DNA of 64,000 nucleotides from Pelagibacterium lacus (GCF_003345525.1 NZ_QQNH01000005.1:62001-126000), one strand, 5' to 3'; positions 30,387 to 42,184 are shown, counted from the first letter of the stretch. Numbers and translations are program-made. Notes: a model not told the origin generated them from the sequence alone.

Positions 30387-30456
30387 AGGCGAGTTCTTCG
30401 ATTCGGCCAGCCTCTTCTTGTCGGCTTGCTAACCTTCCCGCGTTAGACTCCCCTTC

Positions 30457-31386
30457 ATGACCGATACCGGATTTGCCATTGCCGCCCCCTTGCGCGCCCA
30501 TATCACCGATTGGCGCCGCGAACTCGAAACCGCCCGCCGGCTGTCGCCCAGAACCTTCGAGGCCTATGGACGCGATCTCGACCAGTTCATGGCCTTCCTC
30601 GCCCGCCATATGGGCGGCCCGGTGACCCTCGACGATCTCAGGAGTCTGCGCCCGGCCGATCTGCGCGCCTTCCTCGCCGACCGGCGCCGGCGGCAGGCCG
30701 GGTCGCGGACCCTGGCGCGCAGCCTTTCGGGCATCAAATCCTTCTTCACCCATCTCGAGCGCAACGATGTCCTGGCGCTGGAAGCCCTTTCGGTGATCCG
30801 CACGCCCAGGCTGCCGCGCACCCTCCCCAAGCCCCTGACGCCGCTGCAGGCCAAGGCGGTGATTCCGCATATACTGGAAGATGAGGACCGGCCCTGGGTC
30901 GCGGCCCGCGACGCGGCGGTGGTCGCGCTGTGCTATGGCGCAGGGCTGCGGATTTCCGAAGCGCTGGCCCTCACCCGGTCAGACCTCGATTCGGCCTCCC
31001 TGAGGATCACCGGCAAGGGCAACAAGGTGCGGCTGGTGCCGCTGATCGCCCCAGTCCGCGCCGCCATCGAGGATTATCTGAAACTCTGCCCCCATGCTCT
31101 TGCGGCCGACGAGCCGATGTTCAGGGGCATCAAGGGCGGGCCGCTCAACCCGCGCCTCATCCAGTCGCGGATCGAAAAACTGCGGCGTGCCCTTGGCCTT
31201 CCCGCCTCGGCCACGCCGCACGCCCTGCGCCATTCCTTCGCCACCCATCTTCTGGCCAAAGGCGGCGACCTGCGGGCTATCCAGGACCTTTTGGGACACG
31301 CCTCGCTCTCGACCACCCAGATCTATACTCATATCGATTCCGAGCGCCTGCTCGACGCCTATCGCGCGGCCCATCCCCGGCGCTAG
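30457..31386 (+). CDS. xerC: tyrosine recombinase XerC, 309 aa
   Basis: Resolves chromosome dimers at dif with XerD. An N-terminal SAM-like arm (about 15-105) precedes the catalytic domain with R165 (GAGLRISEAL), K187, H255-x-x-R258 (PHALRHSFATHLL), H281 (LLGHASLSTTQ) and Tyr290 (IYTH). All catalytic residues are present. The length and chromosomal place beside priA fit XerC and not a phage integrase. Confidence 0.95.
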   Translation: MTDTGFAIAAPLRAHITDWRRELETARRLSPRTFEAYGRDLDQFMAFLARHMGGPVTLDDLRSLRPADLRAFLADRRRRQAGSRTLARSLSGIKSFFTHLERNDVLALEALSVIRTPRLPRTLPKPLTPLQAKAVIPHILEDEDRPWVAARDAAVVALCYGAGLRISEALALTRSDLDSASLRITGKGNKVRLVPLIAPVRAAIEDYLKLCPHALAADEPMFRGIKGGPLNPRLIQSRIEKLRRALGLPASATPHALRHSFATHLLAKGGDLRAIQDLLGHASLSTTQIYTHIDSERLLDAYRAAHPRR

Positions 31387-31445
31387 CAACTGGCTCCAAT
31401 TGAGCGATGGCGTTGGCCGCGGAGCGGATATAGTGTGCGCGCATC

Positions 31446-32423
31446 ATGCGCACGCCACTTGCCCTTCCTTCCAATGCCACTTCCGACCGGGAACAATGGG
31501 TCGGCCTGGGCCTTGCCGCCCTGGGGGCCGCCCTGTTCGCCAGCAAGGGCATTTTCGTCAAACTGGGACTGGCCCACGGCTTGGATGCCCTGACCATGCT
31601 GGCCTGGCGCATGCTGCTCGCCGTGCCGGTCTTCGCCTTTGTCGGTGTGCTGGCCTATCGCGACCGCCGGCGCGGCAAGGGCCGCCATGCCGGCCAGCCG
31701 GTTCCCCTCCCCGCCATCCTCGGGGCAGCGGCGATCGGCGTTCTGGGCTATTATTGCGCCAGCTTCCTCGATTTCCTCAGCCTCGACCGAATCACCGCGC
31801 AGCTCAACCGGCTGGTATTGCTCACCTATCCCTTCATGGTCCTCGTCTTGGGCGCCATCCTGTTCCGGCGCCACCTGTCGCTGCCGGCCATGGGAGCGGC
31901 GGGGCTCGCCTATCTCGGCATCGCCGCCATCTTCGCCCAGGATCTGGCCATCGAGGGCCATGGCGTGCTGGCCGGAACCCTGCTCGCCCTGGGCAGCGCG
32001 CTGGCCTATGCGCTCTACCAGCTTTACGCCAAGCCGCTGATCGACCGGCTCGGGGCCCGGCTATTCACCGCCATCGCCATGTCCGCGGCCGGCCTCCTGG
32101 TCCTGGCCCATTTTGCCCTGACCCGACCCCTCGCCAGCCTCGCGGTGGACGGAGAAGCCATCCTCATCCTGGCCGGCCTCGCCTTTGCCGCCACGGTCGC
32201 GCCCGCCTTTGCCATCTCGACGGCGATCGGCACGCTGGGCGCCGAGCGAACGGCGGTTTTCGGCAATATTTCGCCGCTGGTCACCATCGTGCTGGCCATC
32301 ATCGTGCTGGGCGAGCCGTTCACGCCGCTGCATGGCGTCGGAACCGCTCTGGTGTTTTGTGGAATTTTACTGTTCACTCGACTGACAAGACAGCCGGGTA
32401 AGCGCGAAAAGATCGCATACTGA
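31446..32423 (+). CDS. DMT-superfamily EamA transporter, 325 aa
   Basis: An inner-membrane transporter with ten predicted TM helices in two EamA repeats (about 20-150 and 170-310). Motifs include AALGAALFASKGIFVKLGL, WRMLLAVPVFAF and LLTYPFMVLVLGA in the first half, and GALVFCG-type GTALVFCGILLF at the end. The substrate is unknown; relatives export metabolites or amino acids. It is 16 bp upstream of the secreted repeat protein gene, so the two may be cotranscribed. Confidence 0.9.
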   Translation: MRTPLALPSNATSDREQWVGLGLAALGAALFASKGIFVKLGLAHGLDALTMLAWRMLLAVPVFAFVGVLAYRDRRRGKGRHAGQPVPLPAILGAAAIGVLGYYCASFLDFLSLDRITAQLNRLVLLTYPFMVLVLGAILFRRHLSLPAMGAAGLAYLGIAAIFAQDLAIEGHGVLAGTLLALGSALAYALYQLYAKPLIDRLGARLFTAIAMSAAGLLVLAHFALTRPLASLAVDGEAILILAGLAFAATVAPAFAISTAIGTLGAERTAVFGNISPLVTIVLAIIVLGEPFTPLHGVGTALVFCGILLFTRLTRQPGKREKIAY

Positions 32424-32439
32424 AAAAGGGACGAGATCC

Positions 32440-33465
32440 ATGACTAAAACCGGATTGTGGCTGGCCAGTACCGCGCTGGCGCTTTCGCTGGCGCTCGCCG
32501 CGCCAGCGCAGGCCCAGGACATCGACTTCGGCGACGATGCCAGCACCTGGGCCAATGACGGGCAATGCGACGACCCACGCTTCGAGGGGCCGGGCGCGGC
32601 GGCCTTTCTGAGCCCGGTCGACGAGATGCACGACGCGACCGACTGCCAGGCGGCCTTCGAGGCCGGTGACATCACCCTCAAAGCGCCCGACGCCACATCG
32701 GGCGCGACCGTCGCCCCCGCCGCCGGTGTCGAGGAGAATGCCGAAATCGATTTCGGCGACGATTCCGGCCTGTGGGCCAATGACGGCGAATGCGACGACC
32801 CGCGCTTCGGCGGCGGGCTGGCCAGCCATGAAGGCGCCGATGCCAGCGATTGCCGCGCCGCCTACGAGGCCGGCGAAGTCACCTATTCCGGCGATGCCGG
32901 CAGCGCGGCAACCGCCCCCGGAGATATCGATTTCGGCGACGATTCCGGCACCTGGGCCAATGACGGCGAATGCGACGACCCGCGCTTCGGCGGCGCCCTG
33001 CAAAGCCACGAATTCGCCGACGCCAGCGACTGCCGCGCCGCCTATGAGGCCGGTGAAGTGACCTATTCCGGCGGCGGCAGCGGGTCCTATCCCATCGTCA
33101 TCGACGGCATCGATTTCGGCGATGATTCCGGCTCCTGGTCCAATGATGGCGAGTGCGACGATCCGCGCTTTGTCGGCACCGGCGTCGGCGTCGCTCTCGA
33201 CGACCACGAAATGGCCGACGCCACCGACTGCTCCACCGCCTACCAGAACGGCACGGTGGAACTGGGCGATTCCTCAGCCAATTCGGGCGATTTCCGCATC
33301 AATTTCGGCGATGATTCCAGCGCCAACGCCTTTGACGGCATCTGCGACGATCCGCGCTTCCAAGGGCGTGGCGGAGCGATGGAACTGCGTGACGCCAACA
33401 TGATGGCCGACGCCACCGATTGCCGCGCCGCCTATGACGCCGAGACGGTAACCTATAATCCCTGA
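32440..33465 (+). CDS. secreted protein with five Cys-containing FGDD...CDDPRF repeats, 341 aa
   Basis: I do not recognise a named family. A signal peptide (residues 1-26, ending AAPAQAQ) precedes five tandem repeats: about 27-101, 102-161, 162-223, 224-284 and 285-341. Each has IDFGDDSGxWANDGECDDPR, then about 20 residues, then DATDC or DASDC and RAAYEAG. Two Cys per repeat (ten in all) suggest one disulfide each in the periplasm or outside the cell. The DND/CDD clusters could bind Ca2+. Repeats 2 and 3 are almost identical in DNA, a recent duplication. The protein is very acidic. A strong terminator follows. Confidence 0.85.
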   Translation: MTKTGLWLASTALALSLALAAPAQAQDIDFGDDASTWANDGQCDDPRFEGPGAAAFLSPVDEMHDATDCQAAFEAGDITLKAPDATSGATVAPAAGVEENAEIDFGDDSGLWANDGECDDPRFGGGLASHEGADASDCRAAYEAGEVTYSGDAGSAATAPGDIDFGDDSGTWANDGECDDPRFGGALQSHEFADASDCRAAYEAGEVTYSGGGSGSYPIVIDGIDFGDDSGSWSNDGECDDPRFVGTGVGVALDDHEMADATDCSTAYQNGTVELGDSSANSGDFRINFGDDSSANAFDGICDDPRFQGRGGAMELRDANMMADATDCRAAYDAETVTYNP

Positions 33466-33488
33466 TTTCCGGGGGATATGAACCAGAA

Positions 33489-33520
33489 GGGCCGCATCCT
33501 CGCCGGATGCGGCCCTTTTT
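33489..33520 (+). terminator. Rho-independent terminator after the repeat protein gene
   Basis: A perfect 11-bp stem GGGCCGCATCC/GGATGCGGCCC with loop TCGCC and five T. It is placed between convergent genes; the minus side has no clean T-run. Confidence 0.92.
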
Positions 33521-33545
33521 CATGCAATGCGAGGACTATGTCGGG

Positions 33546-34949
33546 TCAGATGTGGATCGACCCGTCGCCGAGCCCCATTGCCGCCTCGCGCACCGCTTCG
33601 CTCATGGTGGGATGGGCGTGGCAGGTCCGGGCGAGATCCTCGGCCGAGCCGCCGAACTCCATCAGCACCGCGGCCTCGTGGATCATCTCGCCGGCGCCCT
33701 TGCCCACGATATGGCAGCCCAGGACCCGGTCGGTTTCCTTGTCGGCGAGGATCTTGACGAAGCCCTGGCTGGCCAGCATCGCCTTGGCCCGGCCATTGGC
33801 GGTAAAGGGAAATTTCGCCGCCTTATAGGCAATGCCCTCGGCCTTGAGCTCTTCCTCGGTCTTGCCCACCGAGGCCACTTCGGGGCTGGTGTAGACGACC
33901 CCGGGGATGACGCCGTAATTGACGTGACCGGCCTGTCCGGCGAGGATTTCGGCCACCGCGACGCCCTCATCCTCGGCCTTGTGGGCCAGCATGGGGCCGG
34001 CGATCACGTCGCCTATGGCGTAGATGCCGTCGATATTGGTCTTGTACCGCGCGTCGGTGACCACGCGGCCGCGCGGGTCGCGGGCGATGCCGGCCTCATC
34101 GAGCCCCAGCCCCTCGGTGAAGGGAACCCGGCCGATGGCGACCAGCGCCACGTCGGTTTCGAGCAGGGAAACCTCCCCGCCCGCCGCCGGCTCGAGGGTG
34201 GCGACCAGCCCGTTCTCGGTCTTTTCGATATCGGTGACCTTGGTGCCGAGCTTGAAGTCAAACCCTTGCTTTTGCAGCATTCTCTGGAACTGTTTGGCAA
34301 CATCGAGATCCATGCCGGGCAGGATGCGGTCGAGGAATTCGACCACCGTCACCCGCGCCCCGAGCCGCGCCCAGACCGAGCCCAGCTCGAGCCCGATCAC
34401 CCCGGCGCCGATCACCAGGAGATTGGCGGGAACCTTATCGAGCTTGAGCGCGCCGGTCGAGGTGACGACCCGCTCCTCATCGATCTCGATGCCGGGCAGA
34501 CCGGCCGAAACCGAGCCCGTGGCAATGACGATATTGGTGGTCTCGATCTCGGTCTCGCCCGCCTCGCCGGCCACCTTGACCCGGCCCTGCCCGAGGATGG
34601 CGCCAGTGCCCCTGAAGGCAGTTATCTTGTTCTTTTTGAAGAGATATTCGATGCCGCCGGTATTGGACGCCACGGTGTCGTCCTTATGGGCCATCATGGC
34701 CGAAAGGTTGAGCGTCGGGGTCCCGACCTCGACCCCGAGCTGGGGCAGAGTGTGCCCGGCTTCCTCGAACATTTCCGAGGCGTGCAGCAGGGCCTTGGAG
34801 GGGATGCAGCCGATATTGAGGCAGGTGCCGCCAAAGCTCGGCCACTTCTCGACCACGGCGACTTTCATGCCCAGCTGGGCGGCGCGAATGGCGCAGACAT
34901 AGCCCCCCGGCCCTGTTCCGATAACGGTGAGATCGAAGCGTTCGGCCAT
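33546..34949 (-). CDS. lpdA: dihydrolipoyl dehydrogenase (E3), 467 aa
   Basis: A flavoprotein that reoxidises lipoamide on E2 subunits. FAD site [19 protein letters not shown], redox disulfide [19 protein letters not shown] site [15 protein letters not shown] and C-terminal [16 protein letters not shown] with the His-Glu pair. Located at the 3' end of the sucA-sucB cluster, so it is the E3 of 2-oxoglutarate dehydrogenase; it may also serve other complexes. Confidence 0.97.
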   Translation of the reverse strand: MAERFDLTVIGTGPGGYVCAIRAAQLGMKVAVVEKWPSFGGTCLNIGCIPSKALLHASEMFEEAGHTLPQLGVEVGTPTLNLSAMMAHKDDTVASNTGGIEYLFKKNKITAFRGTGAILGQGRVKVAGEAGETEIETTNIVIATGSVSAGLPGIEIDEERVVTSTGALKLDKVPANLLVIGAGVIGLELGSVWARLGARVTVVEFLDRILPGMDLDVAKQFQRMLQKQGFDFKLGTKVTDIEKTENGLVATLEPAAGGEVSLLETDVALVAIGRVPFTEGLGLDEAGIARDPRGRVVTDARYKTNIDGIYAIGDVIAGPMLAHKAEDEGVAVAEILAGQAGHVNYGVIPGVVYTSPEVASVGKTEEELKAEGIAYKAAKFPFTANGRAKAMLASQGFVKILADKETDRVLGCHIVGKGAGEMIHEAAVLMEFGGSAEDLARTCHAHPTMSEAVREAAMGLGDGSIHI

Positions 34950-34980
34950 TAAATCATTCCTTTGAAATCAAATGCTTACG

Positions 34981-35370
34981 TCAGATGACGAGCCCGATCA
35001 GCATGGCGAGCAGCCCCAGGCTCCCCAAGGCGAACGCCGCCGAGCGCCAGCGGGGAACGCCTTGGATATAGAGCGGGATATAGGCGATGCGGGCAAGGAT
35101 ATAGAGCCCGGCACCCGCCTGCGTCAGCCCGTCCGAACCGTCGGAAACCACCACCGCCAGCGCCAGGGCGACAAAGGCGGGATAGGTCTCCAAGTAGTTG
35201 GAAAGCATACGCTTTGCCCGCCCGGCCTTGCCGGTCAATGGCTTGTTCTCGTCGCGCGGACCGGTGTTGTACTCCGGCCCGTATTCCCGGTTGAGCAGGA
35301 TGGACTGGATGCCGATCTGGGCGAACAGAACCAGCACGGAGGCGGCGATCATCCACAGTTCGAAGCTCAT
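34981..35370 (-). CDS. MAPEG-family membrane protein, 129 aa
   Basis: A small integral membrane protein with four predicted helices: about 5-25, 57-80, 86-105 and 110-128. GRAKRMLSNYLETYPAFVAL and ILARIAYIPLYIQGVPRWRS are typical of bacterial MAPEG proteins, related to microsomal glutathione transferases. ATG 35370 has GGAG 9 bp upstream; GTG 35376 is an alternative. It is inserted between sucB and lpdA, with no obvious metabolic link. Confidence 0.87.
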   Translation of the reverse strand: MSFELWMIAASVLVLFAQIGIQSILLNREYGPEYNTGPRDENKPLTGKAGRAKRMLSNYLETYPAFVALALAVVVSDGSDGLTQAGAGLYILARIAYIPLYIQGVPRWRSAAFALGSLGLLAMLIGLVI

Positions 35371-35463
35371 TTCCACTCCATCCGGCCGCGGCGAACATTG
35401 GTCAAAAAAGCGGCCTTGAGGTCAGTCATGCGGCGCCAAGCGCCCTGACAATGCGCATTCCCA

Positions 35464-36732
<1,269 letters not shown>

Positions 36733-36800
36733 CTCTGGTATCCTTGCTTGTGCTCGTCATCGTCCGGCCACGAGGGGCCGGAGCATCAATTCGGTTGCGG

Positions 36801-39788
36801 TCAGGCGAAGGCCTCGTCGAGGAAGGCCTGCAATTGCGCCACATGGGTGCGCATCAGCCCGGTGGCGGTCGAGGCCGAGGCCGGCCGGCCCACATAGCGC
36901 GGCCGGTCGCCCGGACGGCCCATCTGCTCGAGCACCCATTCGATATAGGGCTGAACGAAGGACCACGCGCCCATATTCTTGGGCTCTTCCTGGCACCAGA
37001 CCACATCGGCGTTCTGGAACCGGCTCAACTCGTCGATCAGCGCCTTGGCCGGGAACGGGTAGAGCTGTTCGAGCCGCATGAGATAGACGTCGTTGACCCC
37101 GCGCTTCTCGCGATCTTCCAGAAGGTCATAATAGACCTTGCCGGTGCAGATCACCACACGGCGGATCTTGTCGTCGCCGGCCAGGTTGATGTCGGTCTTG
37201 GGCATGCCCGGCGCTTCCGCATCGTCCCAGAGCAGGCGATGGAAGAAGGTGTCGGCCCCCATCTCGTTGAGCCCGGACACCGCCCGCTTGTGGCGCAGCA
37301 GCGATTTGGGCGTCATGATGACCAGCGGCTTGCGGAAGTCGCGCTTCATCTGCCGCCGCAGGGCGTGGAAGTAATTGGCCGGGGTGGTGCAGTTGAGCAC
37401 CTGCATGTTGTCCTCGGCGCACAATTGCAGGAAGCGCTCCGGACGGGCCGAGGAATGCTCGGGGCCCTGCCCCTCATAGCCATGCGGCAGCAGCATGACG
37501 AGGCCGGACATGCGCAGCCATTTGCGCTCGCCCGAGGAGATGAACTGGTCGATCACCACCTGCGCGCCGTTGACGAAATCGCCGAACTGGGCCTCCCAGA
37601 TGGTGAGCGCGCTGGGCTCGGCCAGCGAGTAGCCATATTCGAAGCCGAGCACCGCCTCCTCGCTCAGCATGGAGTTGATGACCTCGTAGCGGGCCTGTCC
37701 GTCGCTGAGATTGTTGAGCGGGGTGAAGGTGGCCTCGGCCTCCTGGTCGTAGAGCACCGTATGGCGCTGGCTGAAGGTGCCGCGCTCCACGTCCTGGCCC
37801 GAAAGCCGCACCGGATGGCCCTCGTCGAGCAGGGCGGCGAAGGCCAGCGCCTCGGCGGTGGCCCAGTCGACGCCCTCGCCCGAGGTGATGATCTTGCGGC
37901 GGTTGTCCATGAAACGCTGCACGGTGCGATGGACGGCAAAGCCCTCGGGCACCGCGGTCAGCCGTTCGCCCAGCGCTTCGAGTCGCTCGACCGGCACGCC
38001 GGTGATGCCGCGGCGCGGCCCGTCGACCTCGGCCAGCTTGATGTTCTTCCAGGCGCCGTCGAGCCAGTCGGCCTTGTTGGGACGGTAGTCCTGGCCGGAT
38101 TCGAACTCGATCTCCAGCGTGGCGCGCCAATCGGCCTTGAGGGTGTCGAGCTCATCGGCGCTGAGGATGCCCTCCTCGATGAGCTTGGCGCCATAGATGT
38201 CCAGCGTCGATTTGTGCGAGCGGATCGCCTTGTACATCAGCGGCTGGGTGAAGCTGGGCTCGTCGCCTTCATTGTGGCCGAAGCGGCGGTAGCAGAACAT
38301 GTCGATGACCACCGGGCGCCCGAATTTCTGGCGGAACTCGGTGGCGATCTTGGCGGCATAGACCACCGCCTCGGGATCGTCGCCATTGCAGTGGAACACC
38401 GGCGCCTCGATCATCTTGGCGACATCGGTGGGATAGGGCGAGGAGCGCGAGAAATGCGGCGAGGTGGTGAAGCCGATCTGGTTGTTGATGACGAAATGGA
38501 TCGACCCGCCGGTGCGGTGCCCCTTGAGCCCGGAAAGCCCGAAACATTCGGCGACGACCCCCTGCCCGGCAAAGGCGGCATCCCCGTGCAGCAGCAGCGG
38601 CAGCACCGCCGAGCGGTCGGTGTCGCGCGTATCGGCGACGAAGCGCCCGTCGACCGCCGAGAGCTGGTCCTGCTTGGCGCGCGCCTTGCCCAGCACCACC
38701 GGGTTGACGATTTCGAGGTGCGAGGGGTTGGCGGTGAGCGAGAGATGCACCTTGTTGCCGTCGAACTCGCGGTCCGAGGAGGCGCCCAGGTGATATTTGA
38801 CGTCGCCCGAGCCTTCCACGTCATCGGGATAGAAGGCGCCGCCCTTGAACTCGTGGAACAGGGCGCGGTGCGGCTTGCCCATGACCTGGGTCAGCACGTT
38901 GAGGCGGCCGCGATGGGCCATGCCGAGCACGATGTCCTTGACCCCCAGCGCCCCGCCGCGCTTGATGATCTGCTCGAGCGCCGGGATCAGCGATTCCCCG
39001 CCATCAAGGCCGAAGCGCTTGGTGCCGGTATATTTGACGTCGAGATATTTCTCGAAACCCTCGGCCTCGACCAGCTTGTTGAGGATGGCGCGCTTGCCCT
39101 CCGGGGTGAAGCTGATCTCCTTGTCCGGGCCCTCGATGCGCTCCTGAATCCAGGCTTTGGCCTCGGGATCGGAGATGTGCATGAACTCGATGCCCAGCGT
39201 GCCGCAATAGGTGCGGTTGAGGATTTCGAGCATTTGCGGGATGGTGGCGAATTCCAGCCCGAGATAATTGTCGATGAAGATCTGGCGCCCGTAATCGGCT
39301 TCGGAAAAGCCATAGGCGATCGGATCGAGCTCGGGGGCTTCCTCGCGGTTTTCGAGCCCGAGCGGATCGAGATTGGCATGCAGGTGCCCGCGCATGCGAT
39401 AGGCGCGGATCATCATGATGGCGTGGATGGAATCGCGGGTCGCCTGCATGACGTCATGGGACGACAGGGTCTCGCCCTCGGCCTCTGCCTTTTCGGTCAC
39501 CGCCTTCTGGGCCTTGACGGCGATCTCGCCCCAATTGCCGTCGAGCGCCGACACCAGCTCGCCATTGGCCGAGCGCGGCCAGTCGCGGCGCTGCCAGCTG
39601 GGGCCCTCGGCGTTCTGCCGCACCGTTTCGGGGGTATCGGAGAGATTGTCGAAGAACTCGGCCCAGCTCGGATCGACGCTTTTGGGATCGGCCTGGTAGC
39701 GTGCATACAACGCGTCGATGTAATCGGCATTGCCGCCGTAAAGGAAGGAGGTGAGGAGGAACGCCTCGTTCTGATCCTGTCGTGCCAT
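36801..39788 (-). CDS. sucA: 2-oxoglutarate dehydrogenase E1, 995 aa
   Basis: Thiamine-diphosphate-dependent decarboxylase of the TCA cycle. The N-terminal docking segment has FLYGGNADYIDALYARYQ. GMAHRGRLNVLTQVMGKP and GDAAFAGQGVVAECFGLSGL lie in the ThDP-binding domain; LPHGYEGQGPEHSSARPERF and LRRQMKRDFRKPLVIMTPKS in the later domains are diagnostic. Full family length. It is separated from sucD by 272 bp holding two hairpin repeats. Confidence 0.98.
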   Translation of the reverse strand: MARQDQNEAFLLTSFLYGGNADYIDALYARYQADPKSVDPSWAEFFDNLSDTPETVRQNAEGPSWQRRDWPRSANGELVSALDGNWGEIAVKAQKAVTEKAEAEGETLSSHDVMQATRDSIHAIMMIRAYRMRGHLHANLDPLGLENREEAPELDPIAYGFSEADYGRQIFIDNYLGLEFATIPQMLEILNRTYCGTLGIEFMHISDPEAKAWIQERIEGPDKEISFTPEGKRAILNKLVEAEGFEKYLDVKYTGTKRFGLDGGESLIPALEQIIKRGGALGVKDIVLGMAHRGRLNVLTQVMGKPHRALFHEFKGGAFYPDDVEGSGDVKYHLGASSDREFDGNKVHLSLTANPSHLEIVNPVVLGKARAKQDQLSAVDGRFVADTRDTDRSAVLPLLLHGDAAFAGQGVVAECFGLSGLKGHRTGGSIHFVINNQIGFTTSPHFSRSSPYPTDVAKMIEAPVFHCNGDDPEAVVYAAKIATEFRQKFGRPVVIDMFCYRRFGHNEGDEPSFTQPLMYKAIRSHKSTLDIYGAKLIEEGILSADELDTLKADWRATLEIEFESGQDYRPNKADWLDGAWKNIKLAEVDGPRRGITGVPVERLEALGERLTAVPEGFAVHRTVQRFMDNRRKIITSGEGVDWATAEALAFAALLDEGHPVRLSGQDVERGTFSQRHTVLYDQEAEATFTPLNNLSDGQARYEVINSMLSEEAVLGFEYGYSLAEPSALTIWEAQFGDFVNGAQVVIDQFISSGERKWLRMSGLVMLLPHGYEGQGPEHSSARPERFLQLCAEDNMQVLNCTTPANYFHALRRQMKRDFRKPLVIMTPKSLLRHKRAVSGLNEMGADTFFHRLLWDDAEAPGMPKTDINLAGDDKIRRVVICTGKVYYDLLEDREKRGVNDVYLMRLEQLYPFPAKALIDELSRFQNADVVWCQEEPKNMGAWSFVQPYIEWVLEQMGRPGDRPRYVGRPASASTATGLMRTHVAQLQAFLDEAFA

Positions 39789-39921
39789 GTCGCTCTCGGT
39801 TCGGGGGACCGCTCCCCCTTGTTTGTCCCTGATGTTCGACCGGCCCGGTATGGGCCGCCAAATTCGGTCGAACTATGGCGTTTCCGCCTCTCGATTTGGT
39901 TAACCGGGCCTTATCGTGAGA

Positions 39922-39952
39922 TCGAACCGGAAAAGTCTGCAACTTTTCCTGA
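39922..39952. repeat. 31-bp hairpin repeat (copy 1), between sucD and sucA
   Basis: TCGAACCGGAAAAGTCTGCA then ACTTTTCCTGA. The core GGAAAAGT/ACTTTTCC is a perfect 8-bp stem. The same 31 bp recurs exactly at 57612-57642. Confidence 0.85.
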
Positions 39953-40026
39953 CCTCACTCTAAGCAGGCCCGGCCGGTGTTCGTAGCGCGGGGTTAGCCC
40001 TTTTTCTTTGGTCGCGTTTCCGAACC

Positions 40027-40049
40027 GCAAAAGTGGTACCCACTTTTGC
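40027..40049. repeat. variant hairpin repeat just after sucD
   Basis: GCAAAAGTG-GTACC-CACTTTTGC, a perfect 9-bp stem, 11 bp beyond the sucD stop codon. The flanking CGGTTCG and AGTG match the repeats at 39922 and 57612, so it belongs to the same family. It may act as a terminator or an mRNA 3'-end stabiliser. Confidence 0.7.
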
Positions 40050-40060
40050 TGGAAACACTC

Positions 40061-40963
40061 CTAGCCTTTCAAAACCTCGACCAGCGTGGTGCCCAGCCGG
40101 GCCGGCGAGGGCGAGACCACGATGCCGGCCGCCTCCATGGCGGCGATCTTGGACTCCGCGTCGCCCTTGCCGCCCGACACCACGGCGCCCGCATGGCCCA
40201 TGGTGCGGCCCGCAGGGGCAGTGCGCCCGGCGATGAAGCCGGCCATGGGCTTCTTGCGGCCCTTCCTGGCCTCGTCGATGAGGAACTGGGCGGCGTCCTC
40301 TTCCGCCGCGCCGCCGATCTCGCCGATCATGATGATCGACTGGGTGGCGTCGTCGGCGAGGAACATCTCCAAAACGTCGATGAATTCGGTGCCCTTGACC
40401 GGATCGCCGCCAATACCCACCGCGGTGGTCTGGCCCAGCCCCTCATTGGTGGTCTGGAACACCGCCTCATAGGTGAGCGTGCCCGAGCGCGACACGATGC
40501 CCACCGAGCCCTTGCGGAAAATCGAGCCCGGCATGATGCCGATCTTGCACTCTTCCGGGGTGAGCACGCCCGGGCAGTTGGGGCCGAGCAGGCGCGATTT
40601 GGAGCGTTCGAGCCGGGCCTTGACCCGCACCATGTCGGACACCGGGATGCCCTCGGTGATGCAGGTGATCAGCCCGATGCCGGCGTCGATGGCCTCGATG
40701 ATGGCGTCGGCGGCCCCGGCCGGGGGCACATAGATCACCGAGGCGTCGGCCCCGGTGCGTTCCTTGCCTTCGGCCACCGAGGCGAAGATCGGCAGGCTTT
40801 CCCCGCCCGCGCCGGTCCAGGTCTCCCCGCCCTTCTTGGGATGGATGCCGCCGACCATCTGCGTGCCGTAATAGGCCAGCGCCTGTTCGGTGTGGAAGGT
40901 GCCGGTCTTGCCGGTGAGACCCTGCACGAGGATCTTGGTGGTTTTGTCTACGAGAATGGACAT
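40061..40963 (-). CDS. sucD: succinyl-CoA ligase subunit alpha, 300 aa
   Basis: Makes succinate and ATP/GTP from succinyl-CoA. The CoA-binding region has [20 protein letters not shown]-type sequence, [20 protein letters not shown], and the active-site His region [18 protein letters not shown]. 30 bp after sucC. Confidence 0.98.
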   Translation of the reverse strand: MSILVDKTTKILVQGLTGKTGTFHTEQALAYYGTQMVGGIHPKKGGETWTGAGGESLPIFASVAEGKERTGADASVIYVPPAGAADAIIEAIDAGIGLITCITEGIPVSDMVRVKARLERSKSRLLGPNCPGVLTPEECKIGIMPGSIFRKGSVGIVSRSGTLTYEAVFQTTNEGLGQTTAVGIGGDPVKGTEFIDVLEMFLADDATQSIIMIGEIGGAAEEDAAQFLIDEARKGRKKPMAGFIAGRTAPAGRTMGHAGAVVSGGKGDAESKIAAMEAAGIVVSPSPARLGTTLVEVLKG

Positions 40964-40993
40964 GTCTTGTGCTTAATCCTCTGGTGGCCCCGC

Positions 40994-42184
40994 TCAGGCG
41001 ACGGCGGCGACGATCTTCTGGGCGGCGTCGTCGAGGTCGTCGGCGGCGGTGATGGCAAGGCCGGATTCGTTGAGAATCTTCTTGCCCAGCTCCACATTGG
41101 TGCCTTCGAGACGCACGACCAGCGGGACCTCGAGCCCCACTTCCTTCACCGCGGCGACGACGCCCTCGGCGATCACGTCGCATTTCATGATGCCGCCGAA
41201 GATGTTGACCAGAATGCCCTCGACCCTTGGGTCGGCGGTGATGATCTTGAACGCCGCGGCGACCTTTTCCTTCGAGGCTCCGCCGCCCACGTCACAGAAA
41301 TTGGCCGGCTCCTTGCCGTAGAGCTTGATGATGTCCATGGTCGCCATGGCGAGGCCGGCGCCATTGACCATGCAGCCGATATTGCCGTCCAGCGCCACAT
41401 AGGCGAGGTCCCATTTCGAGGCTTCGATCTCCTTGGAATCCTCCTCGCTCTCGTCGCGCAACTCGACGATGTCGGGATGGCGGAACAGCGCATTGCCGTC
41501 GAACGACACCTTGGCGTCGAGCACCCGCAGCCGGCCGTTCTCCATGACGATCAGCGGGTTGATCTCGAGGAGACTCATGTCCTTTTCGACAAAGGCCCGG
41601 TAGAGCGCCGGGAACAGCGCCTTGGCGTCCTCGGCGGCGGCGCCCTCGAGTTTCAGCGCGGCGGCAATGGCGGCCACATCGGCGTCGGTCACCCCGGCTT
41701 CGGGATCGATGGCCACGGTGACGATCTTTTCCGGCGTATCATGGGCGACCTGCTCGATATCCATGCCGCCTTCGGTGGAAACGACGAAGGCCACCCGGCC
41801 CACCGAGCGGTCGACCAGCAGCGAGCAATAGAGCTCGCGGGCGATATCGGCGCCGTCCTCGATATAGAGGCGGTTGACCTGCTTGCCGGCCGGGCCGGTC
41901 TGCGCGGTGACCAGCGTGTTGCCGAGCATTTCGCGCGCATGGGCGACGGCCTCGTCGATCGAGCGGGCCAGCCGCACGCCGCCCTTGCCGTCGGGACCCA
42001 GCTCCTTGAACTTGCCCTTGCCGCGCCCGCCGGCATGGATCTGGGACTTGACCACATAGAGCGGGCCGGGCAGCGACTTGGCCGCGGCCTCCGCCTCGTC
42101 GGCGGTGAGAATGGCGACGCCTTCGGCCACCGGAGCGCCATAGCCCTTCAAGAGCTGCTTGGCCTGGTATTCGTGAATGTTCAT
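40994..42184 (-). CDS. sucC: succinyl-CoA ligase subunit beta, 396 aa
   Basis: The ADP-forming subunit with an ATP-grasp fold. It starts [19 protein letters not shown], the invariant N-terminus, which fixes ATG 42184 although the frame is open upstream. [18 protein letters not shown] binds the nucleotide and [18 protein letters not shown] is the C-terminal signature. 83 bp after mdh. Confidence 0.98.
   Translation of the reverse strand: MNIHEYQAKQLLKGYGAPVAEGVAILTADEAEAAAKSLPGPLYVVKSQIHAGGRGKGKFKELGPDGKGGVRLARSIDEAVAHAREMLGNTLVTAQTGPAGKQVNRLYIEDGADIARELYCSLLVDRSVGRVAFVVSTEGGMDIEQVAHDTPEKIVTVAIDPEAGVTDADVAAIAAALKLEGAAAEDAKALFPALYRAFVEKDMSLLEINPLIVMENGRLRVLDAKVSFDGNALFRHPDIVELRDESEEDSKEIEASKWDLAYVALDGNIGCMVNGAGLAMATMDIIKLYGKEPANFCDVGGGASKEKVAAAFKIITADPRVEGILVNIFGGIMKCDVIAEGVVAAVKEVGLEVPLVVRLEGTNVELGKKILNESGLAITAADDLDDAAQKIVAAVA

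Noticed and set aside
36744-39986. 1080-codon open frame antisense to sucA
   Set aside because: High-GC shadow of sucA with no recognisable domain; the sense gene is certain.
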